DNA of 64,000 bases from NCBI RefSeq assembly GCF_900102135.1, contig NZ_FMVJ01000015.1, forward strand, positions 40,908 to 104,907, read 5' to 3'. The position numbers and the translations under genes are program-made. Below, one piece after another: positions 16,614-25,085 of the stretch (position 1 is its first letter; each line of letters starts with the position of its first letter). The notes below the pieces were generated by a model that worked only from the letters and a program-made list of their open reading frames with translations, did not search any database and was not told the DNA's origin. This stretch comes from Microvirga guangxiensis. Its GTDB lineage: Bacteria; Pseudomonadota; Alphaproteobacteria; Rhizobiales; Beijerinckiaceae.

Positions 16614-17873
16614 ATGCGCAAGCCGGCTGGCCTGGAGCGGCTTTATGTGGATTTCGATTCCTTCTTCGCCAGCGCCGAGCAGCACCTGCAGCCGCATCTC
16701 CGGGGCAAGCCCATGGGCGTCATCCCCGTTGCATCCGAGCATACGGGCCTGATCGCCGTCAGCCGGGAAGCGAAAGCCCTCGGGATCAAGCGCGGCGCCA
16801 CTGTGCGCGATGTGCGACGGCAGCTTCCGAACTTCATCTTCGTGAATGCGCGGCACGAGCGTTACGTGGAGCTTCACCGCACCATCGTCGAGGTGATCGA
16901 GAGCATCGTGCCGATCAAGGCCGTTTGCTCGATCGACGAGGTGGTCTGCGCTCTTCTTCCCTCCGAACAGGCGGAAGGCTTGGCTCTCGGCAGGCGCGTG
17001 AAAGACGCCATCGCCACACGGATCGGCCCGACGCTCACCTGCTCGGTGGGTCTCGGCCCGAACGACCTTCTGGCGAAGATCGCAGCCGAGGCCAACAAGC
17101 CGGACGGGCTCGCCGCCATCCGCCCCGAGGACCTGCCGGGGCCCCTGCTCTCGCTCGAGCTCACCGATATTCCCGGCATCGCGCGGGGCAACGCGGCGCG
17201 TCTGGCCCGCGCCGGCGTCACCGACATGGCCACTCTCCTGCGCCTGCAGCCCAAGGAAATGCGCCGCCTTTGGGGCAGCGTGGAAGGCGAGCGGATGTGG
17301 ATGGGACTGCACGGCTATACAGTCGAGCGCCCGGAGACCCAGCGGCGCATGTTCGGGCATGGCCGCGTGCTGCCCGCCGACTGGCGGCATCTGGGCGGCG
17401 CCTATGCCGCGGCCCGGGTCCTGCTGGTGAAAGCCTCGCGCCGCATGCGCCGCGCAGGGTTCTCCGCTCGCGCTCTCGCTCTCTGGCTGACCGACAGGAA
17501 CAGCGCCGGCTGGTATGGGGAGGATCGCTTTTCACCAACCTGGGACGACCCTTCACTCCTCGCATCCTTGAGCCGTCTTTTCCTCCACGCCGAGCGGGAG
17601 GACATGCGCCGCAGCCGCAGCGTTCATGTGGCGCTCTACGACCTGGTGCCCCTGAGGGACATCGAGGAGGATCTGTTCGGATACACGGCGGAAGCTCAAA
17701 CGAAACGCCGGATGGAATATCTGTCCGTGATCGCCGACCGGCTCAACACCCACCACGGGCAGACCCTCAAAGGACATGCGCTTCTGCATTGGGGACCTTC
17801 CGTGGAAATCCCCGGCGGCTATGCAGGCGCGAAGATCGCCTTCAACCGCATTCCCGACGCAGAGGATTTTTGA
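16614..17873 (+). CDS. Y-family (DinB/ImpB-like) translesion DNA polymerase
   Basis: The 419-residue product is a Y-family polymerase of the kind that copies past lesions. Palm motif I is LYVDFDSFFASAEQHL and the second acidic motif is VCSIDEVVCAL (SIDE). CSVGLGPNDLLAKIAAEANK and the helix-hairpin-helix LTDIPGIARGNAARLARAG follow. It lacks an obvious C-terminal beta-clamp motif, though I may have missed a degenerate one. The start at 16614 has AGGTGGG upstream; the open frame to 16398 would cross the LexA boxes and is not used. A perfect LexA box 25 bp upstream marks it as an SOS gene. I avoid the name dinB because several Y-family paralogues exist in this order. Confidence 0.92.
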   Translation: MRKPAGLERLYVDFDSFFASAEQHLQPHLRGKPMGVIPVASEHTGLIAVSREAKALGIKRGATVRDVRRQLPNFIFVNARHERYVELHRTIVEVIESIVPIKAVCSIDEVVCALLPSEQAEGLALGRRVKDAIATRIGPTLTCSVGLGPNDLLAKIAAEANKPDGLAAIRPEDLPGPLLSLELTDIPGIARGNAARLARAGVTDMATLLRLQPKEMRRLWGSVEGERMWMGLHGYTVERPETQRRMFGHGRVLPADWRHLGGAYAAARVLLVKASRRMRRAGFSARALALWLTDRNSAGWYGEDRFSPTWDDPSLLASLSRLFLHAEREDMRRSRSVHVALYDLVPLRDIEEDLFGYTAEAQTKRRMEYLSVIADRLNTHHGQTLKGHALLHWGPSVEIPGGYAGAKIAFNRIPDAEDF

Positions 17874-17945
17874 AAATGCCCTCGTCATGCCCGCACTTTT
17901 GCAGGCATCCGGATCTTCGAACCGCCGCGCCCTCAAAATGGAAAT

Positions 17946-17967
17946 GGCCGGGACAAGCCCGGCCATG
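17946..17967. repeat. Palindromic interspersed-type repeat between the polymerase gene and ilvE
   Basis: GGCCGGG and CCCGGCC flank a short ACAAG loop, in a context (ATGGCCGGGACAAGCCCGG, then CCATGAC) that looks like a dispersed intergenic palindrome. It lies between two convergent genes and may serve as a terminator. Confidence 0.5.
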
Positions 17968-17996
17968 ACAAGTTCGATACGAAGAGATGGAAAGCC

Positions 17997-18884
17997 TTAG
18001 GCCGCCTTGGCCTTGGGCTGCACCTCTGCCGTATAATCGTCCATCAGCATCTTGGAGATGTTGCCCGGCGTGAAGGTATACGAACCGATTTCCGCCACGG
18101 GCGTCACTTCCGCCGCGCTTCCGGTGATGAAGCATTCCTGGAAACCTGACATCTCCTCCGGCATGATCCGGCGCTCGACGACTTCGAGGCCGCGGCGCTT
18201 GGCGAGGTCGATCACCGTGCGGCGCGTGATGCCATCAAGGAAGCAGTCGGCAATCGGCGTATGAATCGCGCCGTCCTTCACGAAGAACACGTTGGCGCCG
18301 GTGCATTCGGCCACGCGGCCCTGCCAATCCAGCATGAGCGCGTCGGCATATCCCTTGCGCTCCGCCTTGTGCTTCGAGATCGTGCAGATCATGTAGAGGC
18401 CGGCGGCCTTGGCGGCCGACGGCGCGGTGGCCGGATCGGGACGGCGGTACTCCGCCATGTCGACGCGAATGCCCTTCATCTTCTGGGCCGGATCGAAATA
18501 GGACGGCCATTCCCAACAGGCGATGGCGAGGTGGATCTTATTGGTCTGAGCGGCCACACCCATCATCTCGGAACCGCGCCAGGCCACCGGGCGCAGATAA
18601 GCGTCCGTCATCCCGTTCTTTTCCAGAACGAGGCGCTTGGCGGCGTCGATCTCGGCCGCGCTGTAGGGAATCTCGAAGTCGAGGATCTCGGCGGACTTTC
18701 TCAAACGCTCGGAATGCTCGGTCGACTTGAAGATCTCGCCCCCATAGGCGCGCTCACCCTCGAATACGCTCGAGCCGTAATGAAGGCCGTGCGAGAGGAC
18801 ATGGAGCTGCGCATCCTTCCAGGGTACGAGCTGCCCGTCGTACCAAATCCATCCATCACGTTGATCGAAGGGGGTCGCGGACAT
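17997..18884 (-). CDS. ilvE: Branched-chain amino acid aminotransferase
   Basis: IlvE is a PLP enzyme that makes the final transamination of Leu, Ile and Val synthesis. The 295-residue fold-type IV protein has GLHYGSSVFEGERAY near residue 33. The likely PLP-binding lysine is K159 (PSAAKAAGLYM), and ECTGANVFFVKDG and FLDGITRRTVIDLA follow. AGGAG precedes the ATG at 18884. It is divergent from the MarR-kinase operon, an arrangement I associate with relatives of this order. There is no leader peptide or attenuator visible. Confidence 0.96.
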   Translation of the reverse strand: MSATPFDQRDGWIWYDGQLVPWKDAQLHVLSHGLHYGSSVFEGERAYGGEIFKSTEHSERLRKSAEILDFEIPYSAAEIDAAKRLVLEKNGMTDAYLRPVAWRGSEMMGVAAQTNKIHLAIACWEWPSYFDPAQKMKGIRVDMAEYRRPDPATAPSAAKAAGLYMICTISKHKAERKGYADALMLDWQGRVAECTGANVFFVKDGAIHTPIADCFLDGITRRTVIDLAKRRGLEVVERRIMPEEMSGFQECFITGSAAEVTPVAEIGSYTFTPGNISKMLMDDYTAEVQPKAKAA

Positions 18885-18983
18885 GTTTTTCTCCTAAACT
18901 GCCGACCTTTGTGGCAAACCGGGGCCGTGTAATTTCCGGTCGCATTCGTGACGTTTCAATTTCATTCATTTCACGAAAGCAGC

Positions 18984-19012
18984 TTGACGAGTAACAATCG
19001 TCCTGAGATATG
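18984..19012 (+). promoter_or_regulatory. Sigma-70-type promoter candidate of the MarR operon
   Basis: TTGACG (18984-18989), 17 nt, GATATG (19007-19012). The -10 overlaps the left half of the inverted repeat at 19009-19029, as expected for an autorepressed gene. Confidence 0.45.
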
Positions 19013-19029
19013 TCAACAAGGCTGACATA
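19009..19029. promoter_or_regulatory. MarR-type operator (TATGTCA-N7-TGACATA)
   Basis: A perfect inverted repeat, TATGTCA (19009-19015) and TGACATA (19023-19029), lies 7 bp before the ATG of the MarR gene. Size and symmetry fit a MarR dimer site. Confidence 0.7.
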
Positions 19030-19036
19030 AAATTGG

Positions 19037-19564
19037 ATGAGGACGGTGCCAGACGCGATCCCGGCTTTCAAACGGCAGAGCCTCGATAAGGATATCCTGA
19101 TCGAGACGCCGGCCTATGACCTGATCGAGTTGTTCTTCTTTGCCTATCGCGACTTCGTCAGCGATCCGGACAGGATTCTCGACGAGTACGGCTTCGGCCG
19201 GGCGCATCACCGGGTGCTGCACTTCGTCAGCCGCCAGCCCGGGCTGACGATTGCGGAGTTGCTCGACATCCTGAGAATCACGAAGCAGAGCCTCAACCGC
19301 GTCCTCAAGGAGCTGATCGAGAAGGACTTCATTGAAAGCCGCATGGGCACGGCCGACCGTCGCCAGCGGCTGCTCCATGCCACGCCCCAGGGGCGCGACC
19401 TTGCCCTGAAGCTCGCCAAACTCCAGACGCGCCGGATCATGCGGGCGCTGGCGGACGCGGAGCCCGAGGCCAAGGAGGCGATCAGCCGGTACCTCCTGTG
19501 CCTCATCGACTCCGATGACCGCACGCATGTGCAGCAGCTCGTATTCGGGCCGGATAAAACCTGA
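19037..19564 (+). CDS. petP: MarR family transcriptional regulator (PetP-like)
   Basis: The 175-residue protein has a winged helix-turn-helix: HHRVLHFVSRQPGLTIAELL, DILRITKQSLNRVLKELIEK and a wing with SRMGTADRRQRLL. It leads an apparent three-gene operon with a response regulator and a sensor kinase. This is the arrangement named petP-petR in Rhodobacter capsulatus, followed by an EnvZ-like kinase in Rhizobiales. The 21-bp inverted repeat overlapping its promoter suggests autorepression. The symbol is by context and is tentative. No good Shine-Dalgarno precedes the ATG; GTG at 19046 is an alternative start. Confidence 0.8.
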   Translation: MRTVPDAIPAFKRQSLDKDILIETPAYDLIELFFFAYRDFVSDPDRILDEYGFGRAHHRVLHFVSRQPGLTIAELLDILRITKQSLNRVLKELIEKDFIESRMGTADRRQRLLHATPQGRDLALKLAKLQTRRIMRALADAEPEAKEAISRYLLCLIDSDDRTHVQQLVFGPDKT

Positions 19565-19601
19565 TAAAGCAGGGGGCCGTTCAACAATCGCCCCGGAGCC
19601 C

Positions 19602-20321
19602 ATGGAAGCGACCCGCATCGATATTCCCGACCACGCCCCCCACGTCCTCGTGGTGGATGACGACCGTCGTCTGCGCGACCTTCTCACGCGCTTTCTGTCA
19701 GAGAACGGCTATCGGGTGACGGCGGCCTCGAGCGCGGCGGAGGCCCGCTCCATCGCCGGGAGCTTCGTGTTCGACGCTCTCGTGCTCGATGTGATGATGC
19801 CGGGGGAGTCCGGGTTCGATTATGCCCGCAGCATCCGCGCCACTTCGCAGGTGCCGATCCTGATGCTGACCGCGCGCGCGGATACGTCCGACCGGGTCAC
19901 CGGCCTCGAGATCGGCGCGGACGATTATCTCCCCAAGCCTTTCGAGCCGCGGGAGCTTCTGCTTCGCCTCGGCAACATTCTCAAGCGTGCGATTCCCATC
20001 GCAGGCGCATCGGCCGGCGACGCGCCGGAGATTATCCATTTCGGCCCCTTCTCCTTCCGCTTCGACCGCGGCGAGCTTCGGCGCGGCGATGAAGTCGTGC
20101 GCATCACGGAGCGTGAGCGCGAGATTCTGACGATCCTCGGCTCGGCCACCGGCGATAACGTTCCGCGCGAAGCGCTTTCCGGCAACGGCGCCGCCGCGAA
20201 CGAGCGTACCGTGGACGTGCAGATCAACCGCCTGCGCCGCAAGATCGAGGTGGATCCTGCCAATCCGCTTCTCCTGCAGACCGTGCGCGGCATCGGCTAT
20301 CGCCTCGTGATTGATCGATGA
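19602..20321 (+). CDS. petR: OmpR-type response regulator (PetR-like)
   Basis: The 239-residue protein has a receiver domain with the acidic pair VVDDDRR, phospho-acceptor D63 (LVLDVMMPG), the Thr region LMLTAR and the Lys in DYLPKPF. A C-terminal OmpR/PhoB winged helix follows (NERTVDVQINRLRRKIEVDP). The start at 19602 has GGAG upstream. It lies 37 bp behind the MarR gene and overlaps the kinase gene by 4 bp (ATGA), so the kinase downstream is its probable partner. Targets cannot be told from the sequence. Confidence 0.92.
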   Translation: MEATRIDIPDHAPHVLVVDDDRRLRDLLTRFLSENGYRVTAASSAAEARSIAGSFVFDALVLDVMMPGESGFDYARSIRATSQVPILMLTARADTSDRVTGLEIGADDYLPKPFEPRELLLRLGNILKRAIPIAGASAGDAPEIIHFGPFSFRFDRGELRRGDEVVRITEREREILTILGSATGDNVPREALSGNGAAANERTVDVQINRLRRKIEVDPANPLLLQTVRGIGYRLVIDR

Positions 20322-21685
20322 AAATCGGCGCGGCTCTTCACTACACGCCACTCGACCGGGGGATGCGCTGGCTCGGCAGGTTCCTGCCGAAGGGGCTTTA
20401 TGCGCGCGCGCTCATCATCATCATCGCGCCGGTCATACTGCTGCAATCCGTCGTCGCCTATGTGTTCATGGAGCGGCATTACGAATTAGTGACGCGCCGC
20501 CTCTCCTCCGCCGTGACGGCGGACATCGCGGCCTTGATCCAGATCTACGAAAGCTATCCGCAGGACAGGGAAGCGACGACGCTCACTCGCATCGCGTCCG
20601 AGAGCCTGCAGCTCGATGTGGACATCCTGCACAACACGGACCTGCCGCCGCCGGGCCCCAAACCGTTCTTCTCGGTTCTCGACGAGACCCTCTCCAACGA
20701 GTTGCGCCGCCAGATCGACCGCCCTTACTGGCTCGATACGGTGGGACGTTCCAACTATGTGGAAGTCCGCATCAAGCTCAACCAGGACACCGTCATGCGC
20801 GTGCTGGCGCGGCGGAGTCAGGCTTACGCGTCGAACTCGCACATCTTCCTCGTCTGGATGGGCGGCTCGTCCTTCGTGCTGCTCGGCATCGCCATCCTGT
20901 TTCTGCGCAACCAGATCCGGCCGATCCTGAGGCTTGCGGAAGCGGCCGAAGCGCTGGGCAAGGGACGCGAGATCGAGTTCCGTCCGCGCGGTGCGCGCGA
21001 AGTGCGTCAGGCCGGTCATGCGTTCCTTGAGATGAAGCGGCGCATCGAGCGCAACATGGAACAGCGCACGACGATGCTCAACGGCGTCAGTCACGATCTG
21101 CGCACCATTCTCACGCGCTTCAAACTGTCTCTCGCGCTCATGCAGCAGGGCCCTGAGATCGAAGACCTCAAGCGCGACGTGGACGAAATGAGCCGCATGC
21201 TCGAAGGCTATCTCGCCTTCGCGCGCGGCGAAGGGGGTGATGCGGGCGAAACGGCGTGCGAAACGGATTTGCGCCAGCTTCTGGAAGAAGCGCAGTCCGA
21301 TGCGGAGCGTCAGGGCCATGTGACGGAGCTCGACATCGTGGGCGACCCGATCATTACGGTTCGCCCGGATGCCTTCAGGCGCCTCCTCTTCAATCTCGTT
21401 TCCAACGCGGCCCGTCATGGCGACCGGATCGAGATTTCGGCCAATCACGAAACGCGCTGGCTCACCCTGCATGTGGACGATGACGGACCGGGCATTCCGG
21501 CCGACTTGCGCGAGGAGGTGTTCAAGCCCTTCGTGCGCCTCGATGAAGCGCGCAACCAGGATGAAGGCGGCTCGGGCCTGGGCCTTGCAATCGCCCGCGA
21601 CATCGCGCGCTCGCACGGCGGCGACATCTCGCTCACTGAGAGCCCGCTCGGCGGCTTGCGCGCAACGGTGCGGCTGCCTGCTTAG
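20318..21685 (+). CDS. Sensor histidine kinase (EnvZ-like) paired with the response regulator
   Basis: The 455-residue protein has an N-terminal membrane segment (LYARALIIIIAPVILLQSVV) and a periplasmic domain. A second membrane segment (IFLVWMGGSSFVLLGIAILF), HAMP linker and HisKA box (GVSHDLRTILTRFKL) come next. The HATPase core carries NAARHG, DDDGPGIP and GGSGLGLAIAR, the N, G1 and G2 boxes. It is translationally coupled to the response regulator. The signal sensed is unknown; EnvZ homologues respond to osmolarity. Confidence 0.92.
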   Translation: MKIGAALHYTPLDRGMRWLGRFLPKGLYARALIIIIAPVILLQSVVAYVFMERHYELVTRRLSSAVTADIAALIQIYESYPQDREATTLTRIASESLQLDVDILHNTDLPPPGPKPFFSVLDETLSNELRRQIDRPYWLDTVGRSNYVEVRIKLNQDTVMRVLARRSQAYASNSHIFLVWMGGSSFVLLGIAILFLRNQIRPILRLAEAAEALGKGREIEFRPRGAREVRQAGHAFLEMKRRIERNMEQRTTMLNGVSHDLRTILTRFKLSLALMQQGPEIEDLKRDVDEMSRMLEGYLAFARGEGGDAGETACETDLRQLLEEAQSDAERQGHVTELDIVGDPIITVRPDAFRRLLFNLVSNAARHGDRIEISANHETRWLTLHVDDDGPGIPADLREEVFKPFVRLDEARNQDEGGSGLGLAIARDIARSHGGDISLTESPLGGLRATVRLPA

Positions 21686-21835
21686 CTTTTCTCGAAGAGT
21701 GTCATACCGGGGCGGCGAAGCAGAACCCGGGATCGTGTGCAGGATGAAGCGAGAGAGCCGTGCGCCTTCCTTCAACCGTCGGGACTATGGTTTTGCGCCC
21801 GCGCGGGAATGGCATGAAGCTATATTCTGAAGCCG

Positions 21836-21867
21836 ATCCCGGATCTTCGCTGCGCTTCGTCCGGGAT
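21836..21867. repeat. Interspersed-type palindrome (ATCCCGGA...TCCGGGAT)
   Basis: ATCCCGGA (21836-21843) and TCCGGGAT (21860-21867) flank CTTCGCTGCGCTTCG-like spacer DNA. A second CCGGG/CCCGG motif lies near 21707-21732. The 190-bp gap between the kinase and csaA, which converge, holds nothing else I can support. Confidence 0.45.
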
Positions 21868-21875
21868 GACGCTTG

Positions 21876-22235
21876 TCAGTACAAGCGCCCGCCCACCGGC
21901 ACATCCTTATCGGGCCGAATGAGCATCACGTCGCCGTTCGCGTCCGGCACGCCGAGCGTCAGCACCTCGGACATGAAGGGGCCGATCTGGCGTGGTGGGA
22001 AATTCACGACCGCGAGCACCAATGTGCCGACGAGTTCTTCCATCGCATGGTTCACCGTGATCTGCGCGGATGAGCGCTTGGTGCCGATCTCAGATCCGAA
22101 ATCGATGGTGAGCTTGTAAGCGGGCTTGCGAGCCTGCGGGAAAGGTTCCGCGGCGGTGATGCGTCCGACGCGGATATCGACTTTCAGAAAATCGTCGAAC
22201 GTGATCGTCGGCGTCAGCGATTGTGCCTGATCCAT
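21876..22235 (-). CDS. csaA: CsaA-type tRNA-binding/chaperone protein
   Basis: The 119-residue protein is a stand-alone EMAP/tRNA-binding OB-fold domain: FDDFLKVDIRVGRI, ARKPAYKLTIDFGSEIGTKR, SSAQITVNH, and VVNFPPRQIGPFMSEVLTLG. CsaA homologues form dimers, bind tRNA and have been called export chaperones; the physiological role is unsettled. The ATG at 22235 (MDQAQSLTPTITF) is taken as the start. It lies 17 bp behind the TetR gene in the same direction and may be co-transcribed with it. Confidence 0.92.
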   Translation of the reverse strand: MDQAQSLTPTITFDDFLKVDIRVGRITAAEPFPQARKPAYKLTIDFGSEIGTKRSSAQITVNHAMEELVGTLVLAVVNFPPRQIGPFMSEVLTLGVPDANGDVMLIRPDKDVPVGGRLY

Positions 22236-22251
22236 GATGCCCCTCGATTGA

Positions 22252-22953
22252 TCAGATCGCAGCGGCGGGATTATCCGCATCGCCTTCGCCCGTTTCCCGG
22301 CGCTCGCGCCGCGCTGAGCGGCGGCCTTCCCTGAATGCGCGTCCGACGGCCCGCAGGGGAGCGGTGAGGCGGCGCAGGTCTTCCGCGCCTTCCATCACAC
22401 GCTCGCCGCGCCGCAATTCGCGATCAAGCCGCGCCATGGTCTTGGCAAGCGCCGGATCGTCATCGTCGAGCCAAGTGCGCATGGTCTTGGAATAAACCGC
22501 CACGGCGCCCTGCAGCTTGAGCGTCCCGAGCGGTCCTTCGGTGTTGATGCCTGCGGCCGCCAGCATGAAGCGCATCGAGTTGACGGCCACCTGATGAAGA
22601 GCGGCCAAGGACAGCGGATCGAACTGCATGTCGCGATAGATCCGCCGGAGCGCCTCCTTGTAGGGCTCAAGCGCGTCGAAGCGGCGCATGATGACGTCGA
22701 AGATGCGCTCACGCGCTGGTTCCCCCGCGAGATCGTCCGTCGTCTCTTCCAATACCTTGCGATCGATCTGGCGCGAAAGGCCGCCGAGCACCGCGCCCTT
22801 GGAGGGAAAGAGATCGCGGAACTCCGCGAGCGTGACGCCTGCGGCGCGCGCGATATCGTTGATCTCGATTTCGTTCCAGGCGCGCGTGGCGGCAAGCCAC
22901 ATCAGGGCATCGATGATGGCCTTGCGCTTGTCGAAAGGGGCTTCCAGCGTCAT
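22252..22953 (-). CDS. TetR family transcriptional regulator
   Basis: The 233-residue product has an N-terminal TetR helix-turn-helix (RKAIIDALMWLAATRAWNEI, EINDIARAAGVTLAEFRDLF, FPSKGAVLGGLS) and an all-helical ligand domain. The C-terminal tail is very Arg-rich. The start is the ATG at 22953 with AGGAG upstream. Upstream lies proC and downstream csaA, all on the same strand. No palindromic operator is obvious in the short gap to proC, so its target may be elsewhere. Confidence 0.85.
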   Translation of the reverse strand: MTLEAPFDKRKAIIDALMWLAATRAWNEIEINDIARAAGVTLAEFRDLFPSKGAVLGGLSRQIDRKVLEETTDDLAGEPARERIFDVIMRRFDALEPYKEALRRIYRDMQFDPLSLAALHQVAVNSMRFMLAAAGINTEGPLGTLKLQGAVAVYSKTMRTWLDDDDPALAKTMARLDRELRRGERVMEGAEDLRRLTAPLRAVGRAFREGRRSARRERRETGEGDADNPAAAI

Positions 22954-23008
22954 GGCATTCTCCTGAACATGCAATCCACCGAGTGATGTAGGCGCCAAAT
23001 CCCTTCTG

Positions 23009-23836
23009 TCAGCCCGCAAGCTCTTCAGCACGGCGCTTGGCTGCCGCGACGGCTTCGCGCATCAGGCTCCTGAGTCCATCGGGATCGCGCATGAGCACCT
23101 CGAGCGCCGCCGCCGTGGTGCCGCCGGGCGATGTCACGTTCTGCCGCAGGGTCGCGGGCGGCAGATCGCTCTGGAACAGCAATTCGCCTGCTCCCGTCAC
23201 CGTGGCGCGCGCAAGGCGCTGCGCGAGTTCCGGCGGCAATCCTGCGGCAGCGCCCGCTTCCGCGAGGCATTCCACGAGATGGAACACGTAGGCCGGACCG
23301 GAACCGGACACGGCCGTCACCGCGTCGATCAGATCCTCCGACGGCAGCCATTCGACGATGCCGTTGCTCGCCAGCAGCGCATCGGCCATGAGACGCTGCG
23401 TCTCGCTCACCTCCGCATTCGCCGCAGCACCCGTTGCGCCGCGCCCGATGCTGGCGGGCAGGTTCGGCATGGCGCGCACGATGGCGGATGCAGCAGGCAC
23501 CCTGCCTTTCAGATCGCCGATCGTCTTGCCGGCGAGAATCGAAATGATGAGCGAGTGCGGTCCGAGATAGGTGTTCAGCGCAGAAGCGGCCTCGTCCAGC
23601 ATCTGCGGCTTGATGGCGAGAACGAGCACATCGGCAGGTGACGGATGGGCGGGATTGAGCGCAATCCCCTTTTCCGAGCAGAAGCGCGTCATCTCTTCGG
23701 AAGGGCGCGGATCGACCACGGTCATGCCGGAAGGCTTCATGCCGACCTTCAGCCAGCCTTCCAGCATGGAGCCGCCCATCTTGCCGGCCCCGACAAGAAT
23801 GAGTGACGAGGGAAGGTGTTGAGCATCGTTGGGCAT
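23009..23836 (-). CDS. proC: Pyrroline-5-carboxylate reductase
   Basis: ProC makes proline from pyrroline-5-carboxylate with NAD(P)H. The 275-residue product has the dinucleotide-binding start ILVGAGKMGGSMLEGWL, the substrate region MPNLPASIGRGATGA, and the family signature SGSGPAYVFHLVECLAEAG followed by TSPGGTTAAALEVL. Length and motifs are complete. It leads a same-strand group with the TetR and csaA genes. Confidence 0.97.
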   Translation of the reverse strand: MPNDAQHLPSSLILVGAGKMGGSMLEGWLKVGMKPSGMTVVDPRPSEEMTRFCSEKGIALNPAHPSPADVLVLAIKPQMLDEAASALNTYLGPHSLIISILAGKTIGDLKGRVPAASAIVRAMPNLPASIGRGATGAAANAEVSETQRLMADALLASNGIVEWLPSEDLIDAVTAVSGSGPAYVFHLVECLAEAGAAAGLPPELAQRLARATVTGAGELLFQSDLPPATLRQNVTSPGGTTAAALEVLMRDPDGLRSLMREAVAAAKRRAEELAG

Positions 23837-23923
23837 GAAAAGATATCCGGCGTGTGAATGAAGCGAGGGCCGCTACTATTCACAAGCCACCCTGCCCTGT
23901 CGAGGCTCGGATATTGTTAAGCC

Positions 23924-24424
23924 TCAGGCCTCGCCTTCGGTCTCGAAGAGCACGCTGTCGAGCGCCTCGCGCGCCGACTTGCCGGCCCAGATCACGAACT
24001 GGAAAGCCTGGAAGTAGCGCTCGCAGGCCTCCACCGCCACGCGCAGCATGGTCTCGCATTGGCCCTGCGTCGGATCGGCGCCGCCTGCCAGCAGCAGGGA
24101 GTGGCGGAACATCACCACGTTCTCCGTGCTCCACAGGTCGAAATGGCCGACCCAGAGCTGCTCGTTGATGAACGAGATGAGCTGGAGCACGTCCTGCCGG
24201 CGGCGCTCGGGCACCTTCAGGTCGAAGGCGCAGGCCACGTGGAGGGCCTCGACATCCTCAATCCAGGTGAAGGCGATATCGTAATCGGCCCAGCGCCCGG
24301 CCACAGAAACCGACAATTCGTCAGCCTCGGCACGATCGAAGATCCAATGACGCAAGGAAGCGAGCCTCTCGAGAACGTCGAGAGGGTGCTCCAGGCGATC
24401 AATTTCGATGTGATGCTGAGACAT
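23924..24424 (-). CDS. YbjN domain protein
   Basis: The 166-residue cytoplasmic protein matches the YbjN family seen next to proC in Rhizobiales. Typical stretches are HWIFDRAEADELSVSVAGRW, FDLKVPERRRQDVLQLISFI and HFDLWSTENVVMFRHSLLL. The fold resembles type III secretion chaperones, and E. coli YbjN affects motility and stress responses. It lies behind the UbiK gene and ahead of proC. The region upstream (24425-24670) contains an inverted repeat of CCTGAATTAT that could be an operator. Confidence 0.85.
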   Translation of the reverse strand: MSQHHIEIDRLEHPLDVLERLASLRHWIFDRAEADELSVSVAGRWADYDIAFTWIEDVEALHVACAFDLKVPERRRQDVLQLISFINEQLWVGHFDLWSTENVVMFRHSLLLAGGADPTQGQCETMLRVAVEACERYFQAFQFVIWAGKSAREALDSVLFETEGEA

Positions 24425-24446
24425 GGCGATCCAAAAAACTTATTGG

Positions 24447-24494
24447 CCTGAATTATGGTAAACATAGCCAGGCAATAACATTAGATAATTCAGG
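24447..24494. repeat. AT-rich inverted repeat upstream of ybjN
   Basis: CCTGAATTAT (24447-24456) and ATAATTCAGG (24485-24494) are perfect complements 28 nt apart. A related GAATTCAGG occurs near 24530. The cluster lies in the 246-bp gap between ubiK and ybjN and is much richer in A/T than its surroundings. Confidence 0.55.
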
Positions 24495-24670
24495 CAATAT
24501 TTGAGAAGGACCTCCCGAATACATTACAGAATTCAGGATTCTTGTCACGTCAGGCCCGAATCAGCTCATGAATCACCGTCTTAGATTTTGACTCTCGCCA
24601 CAATGCACCTTCCGGACCTGTCCACAACAGGAGGGATGCATTGTAAGCAGAGCAGCCTACCTCAAAAGGT

Positions 24671-24949
24671 TTAGGTGGCGGTGGAACCGGCGGCGCCGCC
24701 CTGGGCGAGCTTGTCCTCCAGAGCCTTCAGGCGGGCCTCCAGACGCTCGTTTTCGGCGCGGGCGGCCAACACCATCTCGCGCAGCACCTCCACCTCCTCG
24801 CGGGTGGCGACGTCCATGTCCTTGATCAGGCGTTCGAATTGGCTGCGGACGACGGTTTCGACCTCGCGCCTGACGCCCTGCGCCGCACCTGCGGCATCGG
24901 TGGCGAAGCGGGCGAGTTCATCGAAGATCCGATTGGAGGATTGGGTCAT
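24671..24949 (-). CDS. ubiK: UbiK/BMFP family accessory factor
   Basis: The 92-residue protein has an N-terminal helix with RIFDELARFATDAAGAAQGV and a C-terminal coiled coil (EEVEVLREMVLAARAENERL, EARLKALEDKL). This is the layout of the UbiK/YqiC family, which helps ubiquinone synthesis and can fuse membranes in vitro. It is divergent from lgt with 136 bp between the start codons, the usual arrangement in Rhizobiales. The Ala/Gly/Thr-rich C-terminus is unremarkable. Confidence 0.88.
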   Translation of the reverse strand: MTQSSNRIFDELARFATDAAGAAQGVRREVETVVRSQFERLIKDMDVATREEVEVLREMVLAARAENERLEARLKALEDKLAQGGAAGSTAT

Positions 24950-25085
24950 GTTTTGAGGTCCACACCATTCGAGAGGCCAGAGAGCCCCGGAAAAGCAGAT
25001 GTGGGCGCATTTTCGTGAAACTGCAACAGGGTTGACGATCCATCCCCACAGGGTCCAATGGCGGGATGTTCACTGAAGGGCCGAT

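Noticed and set aside
16424..17968. 514-codon frame overlapping the polymerase gene on the same strand
   Set aside because: Out of frame with all Y-family motifs and Arg/Ala-biased; a frame shadow.
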